Source: Oscillospiraceae bacterium
Lineage (GTDB): Bacteria; Bacillota; Clostridia; Oscillospirales; Acutalibacteraceae
Length of the DNA stretch: 58,389 bases
Direction: 5' to 3'
Assembly (NCBI GenBank): GCA_031270605.1
Contig: JAISXG010000039.1
Location: 1-58,389, forward strand
This document shows, piece by piece, positions 51,018-58,389 of this stretch (positions are counted from its first letter, which is position 1; each line of letters begins with the position of its first letter). The notes under the pieces were generated by a model. That model saw only the letters and a list, made by a program, of their open reading frames with translations. It was not told where the DNA came from and did no database searches. The position numbers were made by a program, and so were the translations under genes.

Positions 51018-51240
51018 TGGTTGTATCCCCTGCCCTGTGCGAGCATTTCAGTTAATATAACCCAACACATTTTTTCATGGAGCCCTTCTCCGTTGGCGGA
51101 TTGCAGACCTCCCGGCTTGCCCCTGCGGCGAGTTGGATGAAGGGAGCGAGAACCCAAAGGGTGGGCACCGACCTGCTTTCGTTGGGCAGGTTATCATTAC
51201 TGATTCCGGCCGGGTGGGGTCTATAATACTGATACCTCAT
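51018..51240 (+). ncRNA. ssrS: Structured RNA, probable 6S RNA
   Basis: About 220 bases fold as one long rod. CAGTTAATATAACC...CAAC (51049-51066) pairs with GTTG...GGTTATCATTACTG (51181-51202), extended outward by GTATCCCC with GGGG...ATAC (51023-51030 with 51216-51229). Inside, CCCTTC/GAAGGG (51083-51088, 51139-51144) closes an apical arm, and ACCCAAAGGGT forms a small 3' hairpin. A long interrupted closing helix, a central bubble and a small 3' hairpin match 6S RNA, which binds sigma-A polymerase. TATAAT at 51008-51013 could be its -10. Strand and family are my inference. Confidence 0.5.
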
Positions 51241-51244
51241 AAAA

Positions 51245-51327
51245 CCTTACTAAAAAACCTGCGCAAAATCGCATAAACAATCCTGCAAAGCAGGATTTGC
51301 GCTTCTTACCTGATTTTTTAGAGGTTT
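51245..51327 (+). terminator. Large nested hairpin with T tracts after the structured RNA
   Basis: ATCCTGC-aaa-GCAGGAT is nested in GCGCAAA/TTTGCGC and in CTAAAAAA/TTTTTTAG, followed by GGTTTTTTAATT. Likely rho-independent terminator of the upstream RNA. Confidence 0.6.
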
Positions 51328-51385
51328 TTTAATTGGGAATCAGTATAAGATAAGTCTTTATTGACATAAAGATTTAAACGTGGAA

Positions 51386-51435
51386 GAGACTGTTGGCTGT
51401 GATTATTTTTAATCACAGCCAACAGTCTCTTTTTT
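51386..51435 (+). terminator. Strong plus-strand terminator
   Basis: Perfect 19-base stem (GAGACTGTTGGCTGTGATT and complement) followed by TTTTTT. It faces the end of ruvX, and no gene lies directly upstream on the plus strand, so it terminates read-through from the DUF1292/RNA region. TTGACA lies 20 bases before it; whether a short RNA starts there is unknown. Confidence 0.8.
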
Positions 51436-51449
51436 CCGTGCCGCACTGG

Positions 51450-51872
51450 CTATTGCTTCTGATTTTTTCGATAATCCAAAAAGCTCTGCAAAATCATTGT
51501 CGCCGCCACAGCGTCAATAATTTTTTTTCGTTTTGCCCCACTGCTTCCCGTTTCGTTCAAAAGATTGTGCGCCGAAACCGTCGTGAGCCGTTCGTCCCAA
51601 AGCGCGACAGGCACCGCGGTGCGCTCCTCCAGCCGCTTTGCAAACGCGGCGCACGCTTCGGCCCGAAAACCAACAGAGCCGTCCATGTTCTTCGGCAGTC
51701 CGACCACTGCCATCTCCACCCTGCGTTCTTTCACAATTTCGGCAATCTTTTCGATCAGAACGTCCTGATTTCGCTCGGCAATCACGCAAACGGGCACGGC
51801 TATCATTTCAAGCTTATCGCAAACCGCCACGCCTGTGCGCACATCGCCATAATCCACAGCCAGAATCACCAT
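51450..51872 (-). CDS. ruvX: Putative pre-16S rRNA nuclease / Holliday junction resolvase-like (YqgF)
   Basis: A 140-residue RNase H-fold protein. MVILAVDYGDVRTGVAVCDKLEMIAVPV carries the first catalytic Asp, VVGLPKNMDGSVGFRAEACAAF the GLP motif, and ALWDERLTTVSAH plus KKIIDAVAATMILQSFLD the remaining acidic residues. GAGGG lies eight bases before the ATG; a longer in-frame opening is not needed. Downstream of the PBP1A gene but separated from it by repeat copy 2. Confidence 0.92.
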   Translation of the reverse strand: MVILAVDYGDVRTGVAVCDKLEMIAVPVCVIAERNQDVLIEKIAEIVKERRVEMAVVGLPKNMDGSVGFRAEACAAFAKRLEERTAVPVALWDERLTTVSAHNLLNETGSSGAKRKKIIDAVAATMILQSFLDYRKNQKQ

Positions 51873-51947
51873 GCAACAATCCCTCACAAACACCAAATTC
51901 ACAGTTGGCTGCGGCACAAACGTACCACAGCCAAAATCCGTTGCATA

Positions 51948-52108
51948 TATAGCCGATTAGCCTCAAAACCGTCCCGACCTTTGCGGTCTTTTTCCGCCCC
52001 CGACGCGTCCAAAATGCTCGGAATACGAAAGTATTCCTGCGTTTTTGTCCTTTCGGAAATAAAGCATCCTCGCAAAATCCGGAACACTTTTGAAGCGAAT
52101 CGACTATA
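51948..52108. repeat. Dispersed inverted-repeat element, copy 2
   Basis: Ends TATAGCCGATTAG (51948-51960) and AATCGACTATA (52098-52108) are inverted copies of each other with few mismatches and match the ends of copy 1. Inside are GGAATACGAAAGTATTCC (a perfect short hairpin) and GACCTTTGCGGTC-type palindromes. It lies between the PBP1A stop and ruvX and explains the open frames seen there. Confidence 0.7.
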
Positions 52109-52149
52109 CAATTCGTTTTCACGGGCATCACGCACCCTGTCAAACACCG

Positions 52150-54519
52150 CTACTCCGGCCTGCGCGTAGCCTGTGTTTCACGGTCAGGGTCAGTCGGGCG
52201 AATGGTCACGGTCACCGGCAGCTCCGTTGTGATCGGGATCGTAATCGGCTCCGTGGTCGGCTCGCCAATATCGGTTGTGGTCTCACCCAGCCCGGTGGTG
52301 GATTCCTCGCTCGTCAACTCCTCCGTCCCGTCTCCATAGGCGTTACAGTTCACGCAGGTTGAGGGAATATAATCATAACGATACCAACCAACCGCAGTTC
52401 TCGCGCAGGTCGCTCTGGCAAGATTGCCCGAACCCAAACAATATCTGCGCTGTACCGCGTTTCCGGGTTCAAACGGAAATTCCACATCCGGGTCAAGGTC
52501 CGCGTGGTAGCGGTCCATCACCGTTTTAAACAGCTTGCCTGAAAGCTGATAGGCGGAGCCCGATAAGTTCTTGGGTGTTTTATAGCCCACCCAAACCGAA
52601 CAAACCGCATAGGGCGTCGCGCCCACGAACCAACGGTCTTTGTTTTCGGTGGTCGTGCCGGTTTTTGCATACATATTATCCTGAAAATTTTTCACATAGT
52701 AGCTTCGCGCAGTGCCCAAATCCCCCGTCACGACCGTTTTCAGCAAATGCAGCATCACCTCGGCCGACGCCGGCTCAATCGCCTGCTCAGGAACCTTGTT
52801 CTGCGAAAGCAAAACCTTGTTACCAAGATAATTCGTCACCGAATAATAGGAATAAGGCTCATAGTACTTGCCGCCGTTGCCAAAGGTCGCATAAGCCGCG
52901 GCCAGCTCCAGTGAGGTAACGCCATAGGCCATGCCGCCAACCGCCAAGGGGGAATAGTCCTTGTCATTCGGCGTAAGGGTAGAAATATGAAAATTATTCT
53001 GCAAATAATTAAACGAGGTTTCAAAAGAGAGTCTTCCTGTTTTAAATATTTGCGCCGGGATCGTGTTCAAAGAGGGAGGCAGCGCCGCCTGAACGGTCAG
53101 GTATTCGTTCGGGCCGCCCGACCCGTCATAGTTTTTGGGCCAAACCGTCCCGTTTAAATTAAACCCGTAATTCTGAAACTTTGAAGACCAGTGGATCGCC
53201 TTTTCATTGATGCCGGGCGCATAAACGCTCAGCGGTTTAATGGAAGAACCGGGCTGGCGCGGGCTGTCCGCGGCAATGTTCAAGACCCTGTCCTGCGTCT
53301 TTTTTCCCGCCTGGCCGACAATGCCCAAGAGCCGCCCTTCATAATCCACAACCGTCATGGCGGACTGCACCGCCGGGTTTTTCTTCGTATCCTCTTCGTC
53401 AGGGAAGCCCTTGCGGTTATAATAAACGTCCTCCATAATGCCCTGGAGCTTTGTGTCAACGGCCGCATAGATTTTCAGTCCGCCGTAATACACCTTCTGA
53501 AACGCCTCGGCTTTTGTGTAGCCATATTGATCCTGAAAATGCTGCATTACCTGATCAACAATATAATCCACATAGAAGCTCTGCACATCATTTTCTTCCT
53601 GGTCATCCTTTTGCTCGTTTTCCCGCTCCTCAACGCTCTCGCTGGGCACGAAGTTCTCGCTGTTTCTGAAAACAAGCTTATAGTCCTTTGCCGCCTGAAG
53701 CTCTTCCTCCGTTTTGATATAGCCCTGGTCATACATTTCGTCAAGACACCAGCGCTGGCGGTCACGGTTGTCTTCAAAATTAAGAATCGGGTTATACGCC
53801 CTCGGCGCTTTCGTGACCGCGGCAAGGCAGGCGGCCTCGGCGACATTCAGCTCCCCGACCGTCTTGCCAAAGTAATATTCCGCGGCGGCCTCAACACCGT
53901 AACACCCCTGATCAAGATAAAGCGTGTTGAGATATGTTGTCAGAATCGTGTCCTTTGAGAAATACTGGGTCAGGTTGAGCGCCTTCAATATCTCGTTAAA
54001 TTTCCGCACAAAGGTCTGCCCGTTGTCACCCGTGAGGTTTTTAATCAGCTGCTGCGTAATGGTAGAACCGCCCTCGCTTGAGCCGCCGGGGGCAAAAACA
54101 CCCAAAAAAGCCTTTGCCGTCCTGCGCCAGTCAACGCCGGGGTGGTCGTAAAAGCGCTTATCCTCAAGCGCCACAAACGCATTTTTGACATGCTCGGGGA
54201 TCTCGTTCGACTCCACCCAGATCCGGTTGACCTCGCCGTGCAGCTTGGCAAGCGTCACTTCGTTTCCGTCCGCATCTTTGGTATAAACAATAGTCGTCTG
54301 TGTTTGGTTGAGCATATATTCATTGAGGTTGAGCAGCTCGTCCCCGCCGACGATCTTGTTCACGTTATAGAGCATGTAAGCGCCGACGGCAGAAACCGAA
54401 AGCACACCGATCAACGCAAAGGTGAAAACGACCGTCAAAACCCTTACCAATATTTTTTTCTTTTGCGGGTCCATCTTCTTCTTCGGCGAACCCTTGGATT
54501 TCGCAAAAAAATCCTTCAT
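52150..54519 (-). CDS. Class A penicillin-binding protein (PBP1A type)
   Basis: Bifunctional wall synthase of 789 residues. A basic cytoplasmic N-terminus and one membrane anchor (about 27-50) precede the GT51 domain: ALEDKRFYDHPGVDWR with the catalytic Glu, and GGSTITQQLIKNLTG. The transpeptidase domain has Ser-x-x-Lys in PGSSIKPLSVY, SLN in PPSLNTIP and KTG in YAKTGTTTENKDRWF. After it come four Cys (CLGSG ... ATCAR ... STCVNC) and a Thr/Pro/Glu-rich tail (TTEPITIPITTELPVTVTI). The ATG giving MKDFFAK follows AAGGA; a TTG nine codons earlier lacks a site. Confidence 0.94.
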   Translation of the reverse strand: MKDFFAKSKGSPKKKMDPQKKKILVRVLTVVFTFALIGVLSVSAVGAYMLYNVNKIVGGDELLNLNEYMLNQTQTTIVYTKDADGNEVTLAKLHGEVNRIWVESNEIPEHVKNAFVALEDKRFYDHPGVDWRRTAKAFLGVFAPGGSSEGGSTITQQLIKNLTGDNGQTFVRKFNEILKALNLTQYFSKDTILTTYLNTLYLDQGCYGVEAAAEYYFGKTVGELNVAEAACLAAVTKAPRAYNPILNFEDNRDRQRWCLDEMYDQGYIKTEEELQAAKDYKLVFRNSENFVPSESVEERENEQKDDQEENDVQSFYVDYIVDQVMQHFQDQYGYTKAEAFQKVYYGGLKIYAAVDTKLQGIMEDVYYNRKGFPDEEDTKKNPAVQSAMTVVDYEGRLLGIVGQAGKKTQDRVLNIAADSPRQPGSSIKPLSVYAPGINEKAIHWSSKFQNYGFNLNGTVWPKNYDGSGGPNEYLTVQAALPPSLNTIPAQIFKTGRLSFETSFNYLQNNFHISTLTPNDKDYSPLAVGGMAYGVTSLELAAAYATFGNGGKYYEPYSYYSVTNYLGNKVLLSQNKVPEQAIEPASAEVMLHLLKTVVTGDLGTARSYYVKNFQDNMYAKTGTTTENKDRWFVGATPYAVCSVWVGYKTPKNLSGSAYQLSGKLFKTVMDRYHADLDPDVEFPFEPGNAVQRRYCLGSGNLARATCARTAVGWYRYDYIPSTCVNCNAYGDGTEELTSEESTTGLGETTTDIGEPTTEPITIPITTELPVTVTIRPTDPDRETQATRRPE

Positions 54520-54555
54520 CACGGCATCATCCTTATCACTTTTCAAACAGCCTGA

Positions 54556-55326
54556 TTATTTACCCGCCAGCTTTTTCAGGTAATTGAAACTGATTTCTGT
54601 CGAAACCTTCGGGTCGTCAAACCCGCTGTCCTGCTCATAAACAACATAAGGAATCCCCAGATCCACGCAAGCCTGCCAAATTCCTTCCAAATCCATCAGG
54701 CCGTTGCCAAGCTCGGTAAAAGAGCGTTCGTCGTCTGTTATTTTATAATCTTTAAAATGCGCGACCTTCACCCTGCCCTTCATGCGCGTTAAGCACTCGA
54801 CCGGGTCCATTCCCGCAATGTGCATCCACGCGATGTCCGGCACAAAGAAAAAGGTCTCGGGGTCTGTTTCTTCCAACAAAATATCCATGATCGTTCTATC
54901 GCCGTCGATTTTTTCATATTCAAACGCGTGGTTGTGATACGCAAAGCGGCAGCCGCGTTCTTTCATGCGCGCGCCGACCCTGTTCGCTTCTTCCACAAAT
55001 TTGCGCACACCGTCCAAATCATTGCGGAACTCCCCTGGCATGGAGCCGACGCCGAGACAGTCGCAATGAATCATCTTGTGCTCGTCAATCACGGCGTCAA
55101 CATCCGTTCTCATGCGGTCGAAACCTGTGTGCGTCACACAAACATCAAAGCCATATTTGTCAACAAGCTCAGCCTTTTCCTCAGGCGTGAGCGGGCCGAT
55201 GCCCGAAATTTGAACCACATCGCAGCCCAGATCCTTTAAAAATTGAAATGTCGCATTCGTATCCTCATATGTGCGAATCAAATCCCGCAATGTATAAAGC
55301 TGAACGCCAACCTTAATATCTCCCAT
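54556..55326 (-). CDS. Sugar phosphate isomerase/epimerase-like TIM-barrel protein
   Basis: A 256-residue AP-endonuclease-2/xylose isomerase-like barrel. It begins VGVQLYTLRDLIR and shows CDVVQISGIGPL, VCVTHTGFDRM, FAYHNHAFEYEKI, FVPDIAWMHIAGMDPVECL and VAHFKDYK, with the metal-binding Glu/His/Asp positions typical of the family. Substrate unknown. It has its own promoter (TTGCTA-N16-TATAAT) and ends shortly before the PBP gene. Confidence 0.85.
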   Translation of the reverse strand: MGDIKVGVQLYTLRDLIRTYEDTNATFQFLKDLGCDVVQISGIGPLTPEEKAELVDKYGFDVCVTHTGFDRMRTDVDAVIDEHKMIHCDCLGVGSMPGEFRNDLDGVRKFVEEANRVGARMKERGCRFAYHNHAFEYEKIDGDRTIMDILLEETDPETFFFVPDIAWMHIAGMDPVECLTRMKGRVKVAHFKDYKITDDERSFTELGNGLMDLEGIWQACVDLGIPYVVYEQDSGFDDPKVSTEISFNYLKKLAGK

Positions 55327-55414
55327 GTTTTGATTCCTCCATGATTTTAATTTATTAATAAAAACGGCCGCACAAAAACGGCAACATTTTTATATCTCGT
55401 TTTATACCTTAGAT

Positions 55415-55442
55415 ATTATACCACAACGGCAATATTTAGCAA
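55415..55442 (-). promoter_or_regulatory. Promoter of the isomerase/epimerase-like gene
   Basis: TTGCTA, 16-base spacer, TATAAT on the minus strand, between the pckG terminator and the gene start. Confidence 0.55.
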
Positions 55443-55504
55443 TGTTTTTCTGTAAATAAACGATAACAATTTCATTACAAAATCAGACAAAAAAAGCAAC
55501 AAAA

Positions 55505-55536
55505 ACGGATACTGCGCACAAAACCGCAGTATCCGT
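55505..55536 (-). terminator. Terminator of pckG
   Basis: Perfect 12-base stem ACGGATACTGCG with an eight-base loop, followed on the minus strand by TTTTTGTTGCTTTTTTT, 16 bases after the pckG stop. Confidence 0.88.
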
Positions 55537-55551
55537 CAAAATATTAAACCC

Positions 55552-57330
55552 TTAATTCAAAGCCGCGTTGAGGTTATCAAGCTGCTCTTTGAGCGCCGCG
55601 GGCAGCTTGTCGCCAAGCTTTTCATAAAACTCCGCAATGCCCTCGCACTCGGCAGTCCACAGGTCCTTGTCGACCTCCAGAATCGCCTTCAGGCCGTCAA
55701 GGTTGATTTCATCCTCGATACCATCAAGGTTGATGTCCTCAGCATAAGGCACATAGCCAATGGCGGTTTCTCTGGCACCCACCCTGTCCTCACAGCGCTC
55801 CGCAATCCAGTCAAGCACACGCAGGTTCTCGCCGAATCCGGGCCACACGAAGTGGCCTTCGTCGTCTTTTCTGAACCAGTTGACGTTGAAGATTTTGGGG
55901 GCCTTGTCAGCGTCAAGCGACGCGCCGATATCGACCCAGTGCTGAAAATATTCTCCCATATTGTAGCCGCAGAAAGGCAGCATGGCCATCGGGTCACGGC
56001 GCACAACGCCCACGGCGCCGGTCGCGGCGGCGGTTGTTTCAGAAGCCATGATGGAGCCGACGAACACGCCGTTGTTCCAGTCCTTTGACTGATACACAAG
56101 CGGAGCAAGCTTCGCGCGGCGGCCGCCGAATACAATTGCGGAAATCGGCACGCCCTTTGTGTTTTCAAACTCAGAGCTGATGCAGGGGCAGTTCACCGCG
56201 GGGGCGGTAAAGCGGCTGTTCGGGTGCGCGCCCGGAGCTTCGGCTGTTTTGCCGTTCCACGGATTGCCCTTCCAGTCAACTGCGTTTTCAGGCGGGTTCT
56301 TGTCAAGACTCTCCCACCAAACGGTGTTATCGTCAAGGTTGTGCACCACATTTGTGAAAATGGTGCCCTTCTTTGTAGAAGCGAGCGCGTTGGGGTTGGA
56401 CTTATCGTTCGTGCCGGGCGCAACGCCGAAGAAGCCGTTTTCGGGGTTGATCGCATACAGCCTGCCGTCCTCGCCCTTGCGGATCCAAGCGATATCGTCG
56501 CCCACACACCACACCTTATAGCCCTTGCTCAAATAGCCCTGCGGCGGGATCAGCATGGCAAGGATTGTTTTGCCGCAGGCGGAGGGGAACGCGGCGCAGA
56601 TATATTTCACTTCGCCGTTCGGGTTTTCAATGCCGAGAATCAGCATATGTTCCGCCTGCCAATTCTCTTTCCAGCCCTGATAGGAGGCAATGCGCAGCGC
56701 AAAGCACTTTTTGCCCAGCAGCACGTTTCCGCCGTAACCGGAGTTCACGGAAATAATCGTATTATCCTGCGGAAAGTGGCAGATATATCGCTTTTCTTCG
56801 TCAATATCGCACTTGCAGTGCAGGCCGCGCACCCAGTCGTTGCTGTCACCCAGCACATCGAACACAGCCTTGCCGATGCGGGTCATGATCGCCATGTTTA
56901 AAACAACATAAATCGAGTCGGTCAGCTCCACGCCGGCTTTCGCAAGCGGGGAACCGATCGGGCCCATGGAATACGGAATTACATACATTGTTCTGCCGCT
57001 ATAGCTGCCTTTTGCGATCTCATGCAGCATATCATAGCATTTGGCAGGGTCCATCCAGTTATTGGTGGGGCCCGCTTCCTCTTGCGTGGGCGTGCAGATA
57101 AAGGTTCGGTGCTCCACGCGGGCCACGTCGTTCACGGCGGTCCTGTGAAGGTAGCAGCCGGGCAGAAGCTCTTCGTTCAGCTGAATGATTTCGCCGGTCG
57201 AGCACGCTTCCGCGCGCAAAGTCTCAAGCTGTTCCTCCGACCCATCTATCCAAACAATTTTATCGGGATTTACAAGTTTAATATTTTCGTCGATCCACGA
57301 CAAAACCGTTTTATTTTCTGTCAATGCCAT
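55552..57330 (-). CDS. pckG: Phosphoenolpyruvate carboxykinase (GTP)
   Basis: Interconverts oxaloacetate and PEP using GTP/GDP; in anaerobes it often runs in the CO2-fixing direction. The 592-residue protein has the GTP-type signature FPSACGKTILAMLIPP with the reactive Cys and P-loop Lys, HRTFICTPTQEEAGPTNNW, YVIPYSMGPIGSPLAKAGVELTDS and FGGRRAKLAPLVYQS. The usual Asn after CGKT is Ile here. AAGGAG lies eight bases before the ATG giving MALTEN. It has its own consensus promoter and terminator. Confidence 0.95.
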   Translation of the reverse strand: MALTENKTVLSWIDENIKLVNPDKIVWIDGSEEQLETLRAEACSTGEIIQLNEELLPGCYLHRTAVNDVARVEHRTFICTPTQEEAGPTNNWMDPAKCYDMLHEIAKGSYSGRTMYVIPYSMGPIGSPLAKAGVELTDSIYVVLNMAIMTRIGKAVFDVLGDSNDWVRGLHCKCDIDEEKRYICHFPQDNTIISVNSGYGGNVLLGKKCFALRIASYQGWKENWQAEHMLILGIENPNGEVKYICAAFPSACGKTILAMLIPPQGYLSKGYKVWCVGDDIAWIRKGEDGRLYAINPENGFFGVAPGTNDKSNPNALASTKKGTIFTNVVHNLDDNTVWWESLDKNPPENAVDWKGNPWNGKTAEAPGAHPNSRFTAPAVNCPCISSEFENTKGVPISAIVFGGRRAKLAPLVYQSKDWNNGVFVGSIMASETTAAATGAVGVVRRDPMAMLPFCGYNMGEYFQHWVDIGASLDADKAPKIFNVNWFRKDDEGHFVWPGFGENLRVLDWIAERCEDRVGARETAIGYVPYAEDINLDGIEDEINLDGLKAILEVDKDLWTAECEGIAEFYEKLGDKLPAALKEQLDNLNAALN

Positions 57331-57389
57331 ACTAGTCACTCCTTTTTTCTTCATCAAATCAATACGGAACAAATTTTTGCTCATTATAC

Positions 57390-57418
57390 AGTATATCAGC
57401 ACCGTTATTTCTTGTCAA
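57390..57418 (-). promoter_or_regulatory. pckG promoter
   Basis: TTGACA, 17-base spacer, TATACT on the minus strand, followed by a second possible -10 TATAAT one base downstream. Confidence 0.75.
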
Positions 57419-57457
57419 GAGATTATTGGCAAAATTATGCCTGTTTTTCAGAAAAAC

Positions 57458-58389
57458 TCATCCCTCATCCATCGCTTTTGTGGCATATGCGTTCAGGTCA
57501 GGCCCCGCAATTGTGCCGCTCAAAAACTCATAATAGCCCTGCGCGCCGACCATCGCGGCATTGTCGCCGCAAAGTGAAAGCGGCGGCAAAAACAGTTGAA
57601 CACCCTTTTCTTCACACAGCCGCGCCATCTCGCCGCGCAGCACAGAGTTTGCCGAAACCCCGCCGGCAAGCGCCAAGTTCCCGACTCCCGTCTGCTCGCA
57701 GGCCGTCATCACATTCTCCGTCAGGCACTGCACCACAGCGGCAATATAAGAAGCGCCGAGATCCTTTACATCCAACTCCCCGCCTCTTTGTTTTTCCTTG
57801 TGAAGCATGTTGACAACCGCCGTTTTCAGCCCTGAAAAACTAAAGTCCAAAGGCCGCCCGTCCACACGCGGGCGCGGAAAAGCAAACGCCTTGCTGTCGC
57901 CGCCTTTCGTAAGAACATCCAAGTTCGCGCCGCCGGGGTAGGGGATGCCCATCGCCCGCGCGGCCTTGTCAAGCGCCTCCCCCGCCGCATCGTCGGCGGT
58001 TTTCCCGAGAATTTCATACCCGGTATAAGACTTCACATGCACAATATGGCTGTGCCCGCCCGAAACCACAAGCGCCAAAAACGGCGGCCTCAGCTCACTG
58101 TGCGCAAGATAATTTGCAGCGATGTGAGAGCGCAGATGATGTACGGGAATGAGCGGCCTACCCAAAGAAAAGCTCAGCCCCTTCGCGAAATTGACCCCGA
58201 CCAAAAGCGCGCCGATCAGCCCGGGCGCATAGGTCACGGCAACCGCGTCAATGTCCTCATATTCGAGATACGCCTTTCGCAAAGCAATATCCACCACTGA
58301 AGAAATGCTCTCGGCGTGCCGTCTCGACGCGATCTCGGGCACCACGCCGCCATAGATTTTATGCTCCTCCACCTGCGAGGCCACCACGT
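57458..58389 (-). CDS. tsaD: tRNA N6-adenosine threonylcarbamoyltransferase (partial, N-terminus off window)
   Basis: Transfers threonylcarbamoyl to A37 of ANN-decoding tRNAs, together with TsaB and TsaE. Visible: GGVVPEIASRRHAESI, the metal-binding His pair in LIPVHHLRSHIAAN, ALVVSGGHSHIVHV, GGANLDVLTKGGDSKAFAFPRP, LDFSFSGLKTAV, NLALAGGVSANSVLRGEM and PPLSLCGDNAAMVGAQGYYEF. The reading frame is open through the right edge; about 25-30 N-terminal residues are missing. Confidence 0.94.
   Translation of the reverse strand, partial: VVASQVEEHKIYGGVVPEIASRRHAESISSVVDIALRKAYLEYEDIDAVAVTYAPGLIGALLVGVNFAKGLSFSLGRPLIPVHHLRSHIAANYLAHSELRPPFLALVVSGGHSHIVHVKSYTGYEILGKTADDAAGEALDKAARAMGIPYPGGANLDVLTKGGDSKAFAFPRPRVDGRPLDFSFSGLKTAVVNMLHKEKQRGGELDVKDLGASYIAAVVQCLTENVMTACEQTGVGNLALAGGVSANSVLRGEMARLCEEKGVQLFLPPLSLCGDNAAMVGAQGYYEFLSGTIAGPDLNAYATKAMDEG

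Noticed and set aside
51141..51180. T-box-like AGGGTGGGCACCG sequence
   Set aside because: Resembles the T-box core AGGGTGGNACCGCG but with an extra base, no specifier arm that I can see and no plus-strand synthetase or amino-acid gene downstream; the segment fits the rod-shaped RNA better.
51899..52147. Small frames reading across 51.9-52.1 kb
   Set aside because: They are translations of the inverted-repeat element, not genes.

Overview
The window looks like a chromosomal segment of a Gram-positive, anaerobic member of the Clostridia, probably an Oscillospirales/Ruminococcaceae-type gut bacterium. This is inferred from the division and cell-wall cluster, the dockerin modules, the GTP-type PEP carboxykinase, the three-gene glycerol-3-phosphate dehydrogenase set and the PBSX-type prophage genes. 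MurE carries the DNPR motif of meso-diaminopimelate-adding enzymes, so the wall is predicted to contain meso-DAP. Intergenic regions are AT-rich and several carry near-consensus sigma-A promoters.

Region 1 (1-19.6 kb, all on the minus strand). A partial proS, a HAD hydrolase and acpP are followed by a division and cell-wall (dcw) cluster that reads from 18.1 to 2.8 kb: mraZ, rsmH, ftsL, ftsI/spoVD-type PBP, murE, murF, mraY, ftsW, murG, murA, ftsQ/divIB, ftsZ. There is no murD, murC, murB or ftsA. Promoters or terminators before mraZ, ftsI and ftsZ suggest that the cluster is split into sub-operons. Upstream lies an rpsF-ssb-rpsR operon with a perfect TTGACA-N17-TATAAT promoter.

Region 2 (20.0-41.1 kb). 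After a TetR-family gene comes a PBSX/Xkd-like prophage remnant on the minus strand. It has capsid, protease, connectors, sheath, tube, terminase, portal, the complete XkdP-to-XkdU baseplate row, tail fibre genes, an endolysin, a coiled-coil membrane protein and a holin. It lacks integrase, replication genes, a lysogeny module and, most strikingly, any tape-measure gene. The terminase and portal genes sit between the tube gene and the LysM hub gene, where the tape measure normally lies. A terminator and a dispersed inverted-repeat element mark the junction. The endolysin carries a C-terminal dockerin module.

Region 3 (40.9-58.4 kb). A compact element made of six hairpins borders the prophage. 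It is followed by a GH29 fucosidase, a DUF1667/FAD oxidoreductase/GlpA-like operon with a possible leader attenuator, a helix-turn-helix regulator, a tiny Smr-domain gene without a standard start codon, a second dockerin protein with an NlpC/P60-like domain, an amidohydrolase, an aldose epimerase-like protein, a DUF1292 protein, a structured RNA resembling 6S RNA, yqgF/ruvX, a class A penicillin-binding protein, a sugar isomerase/epimerase-like protein, pckG and a partial tsaD.

Themes that tie the window together are peptidoglycan synthesis and cleavage (dcw cluster, two high-molecular-weight PBPs, two dockerin-bearing wall hydrolases) and a rearranged, probably non-autonomous phage structural cassette. 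I saw no tRNA, rRNA, CRISPR array, transposase or reverse transcriptase.
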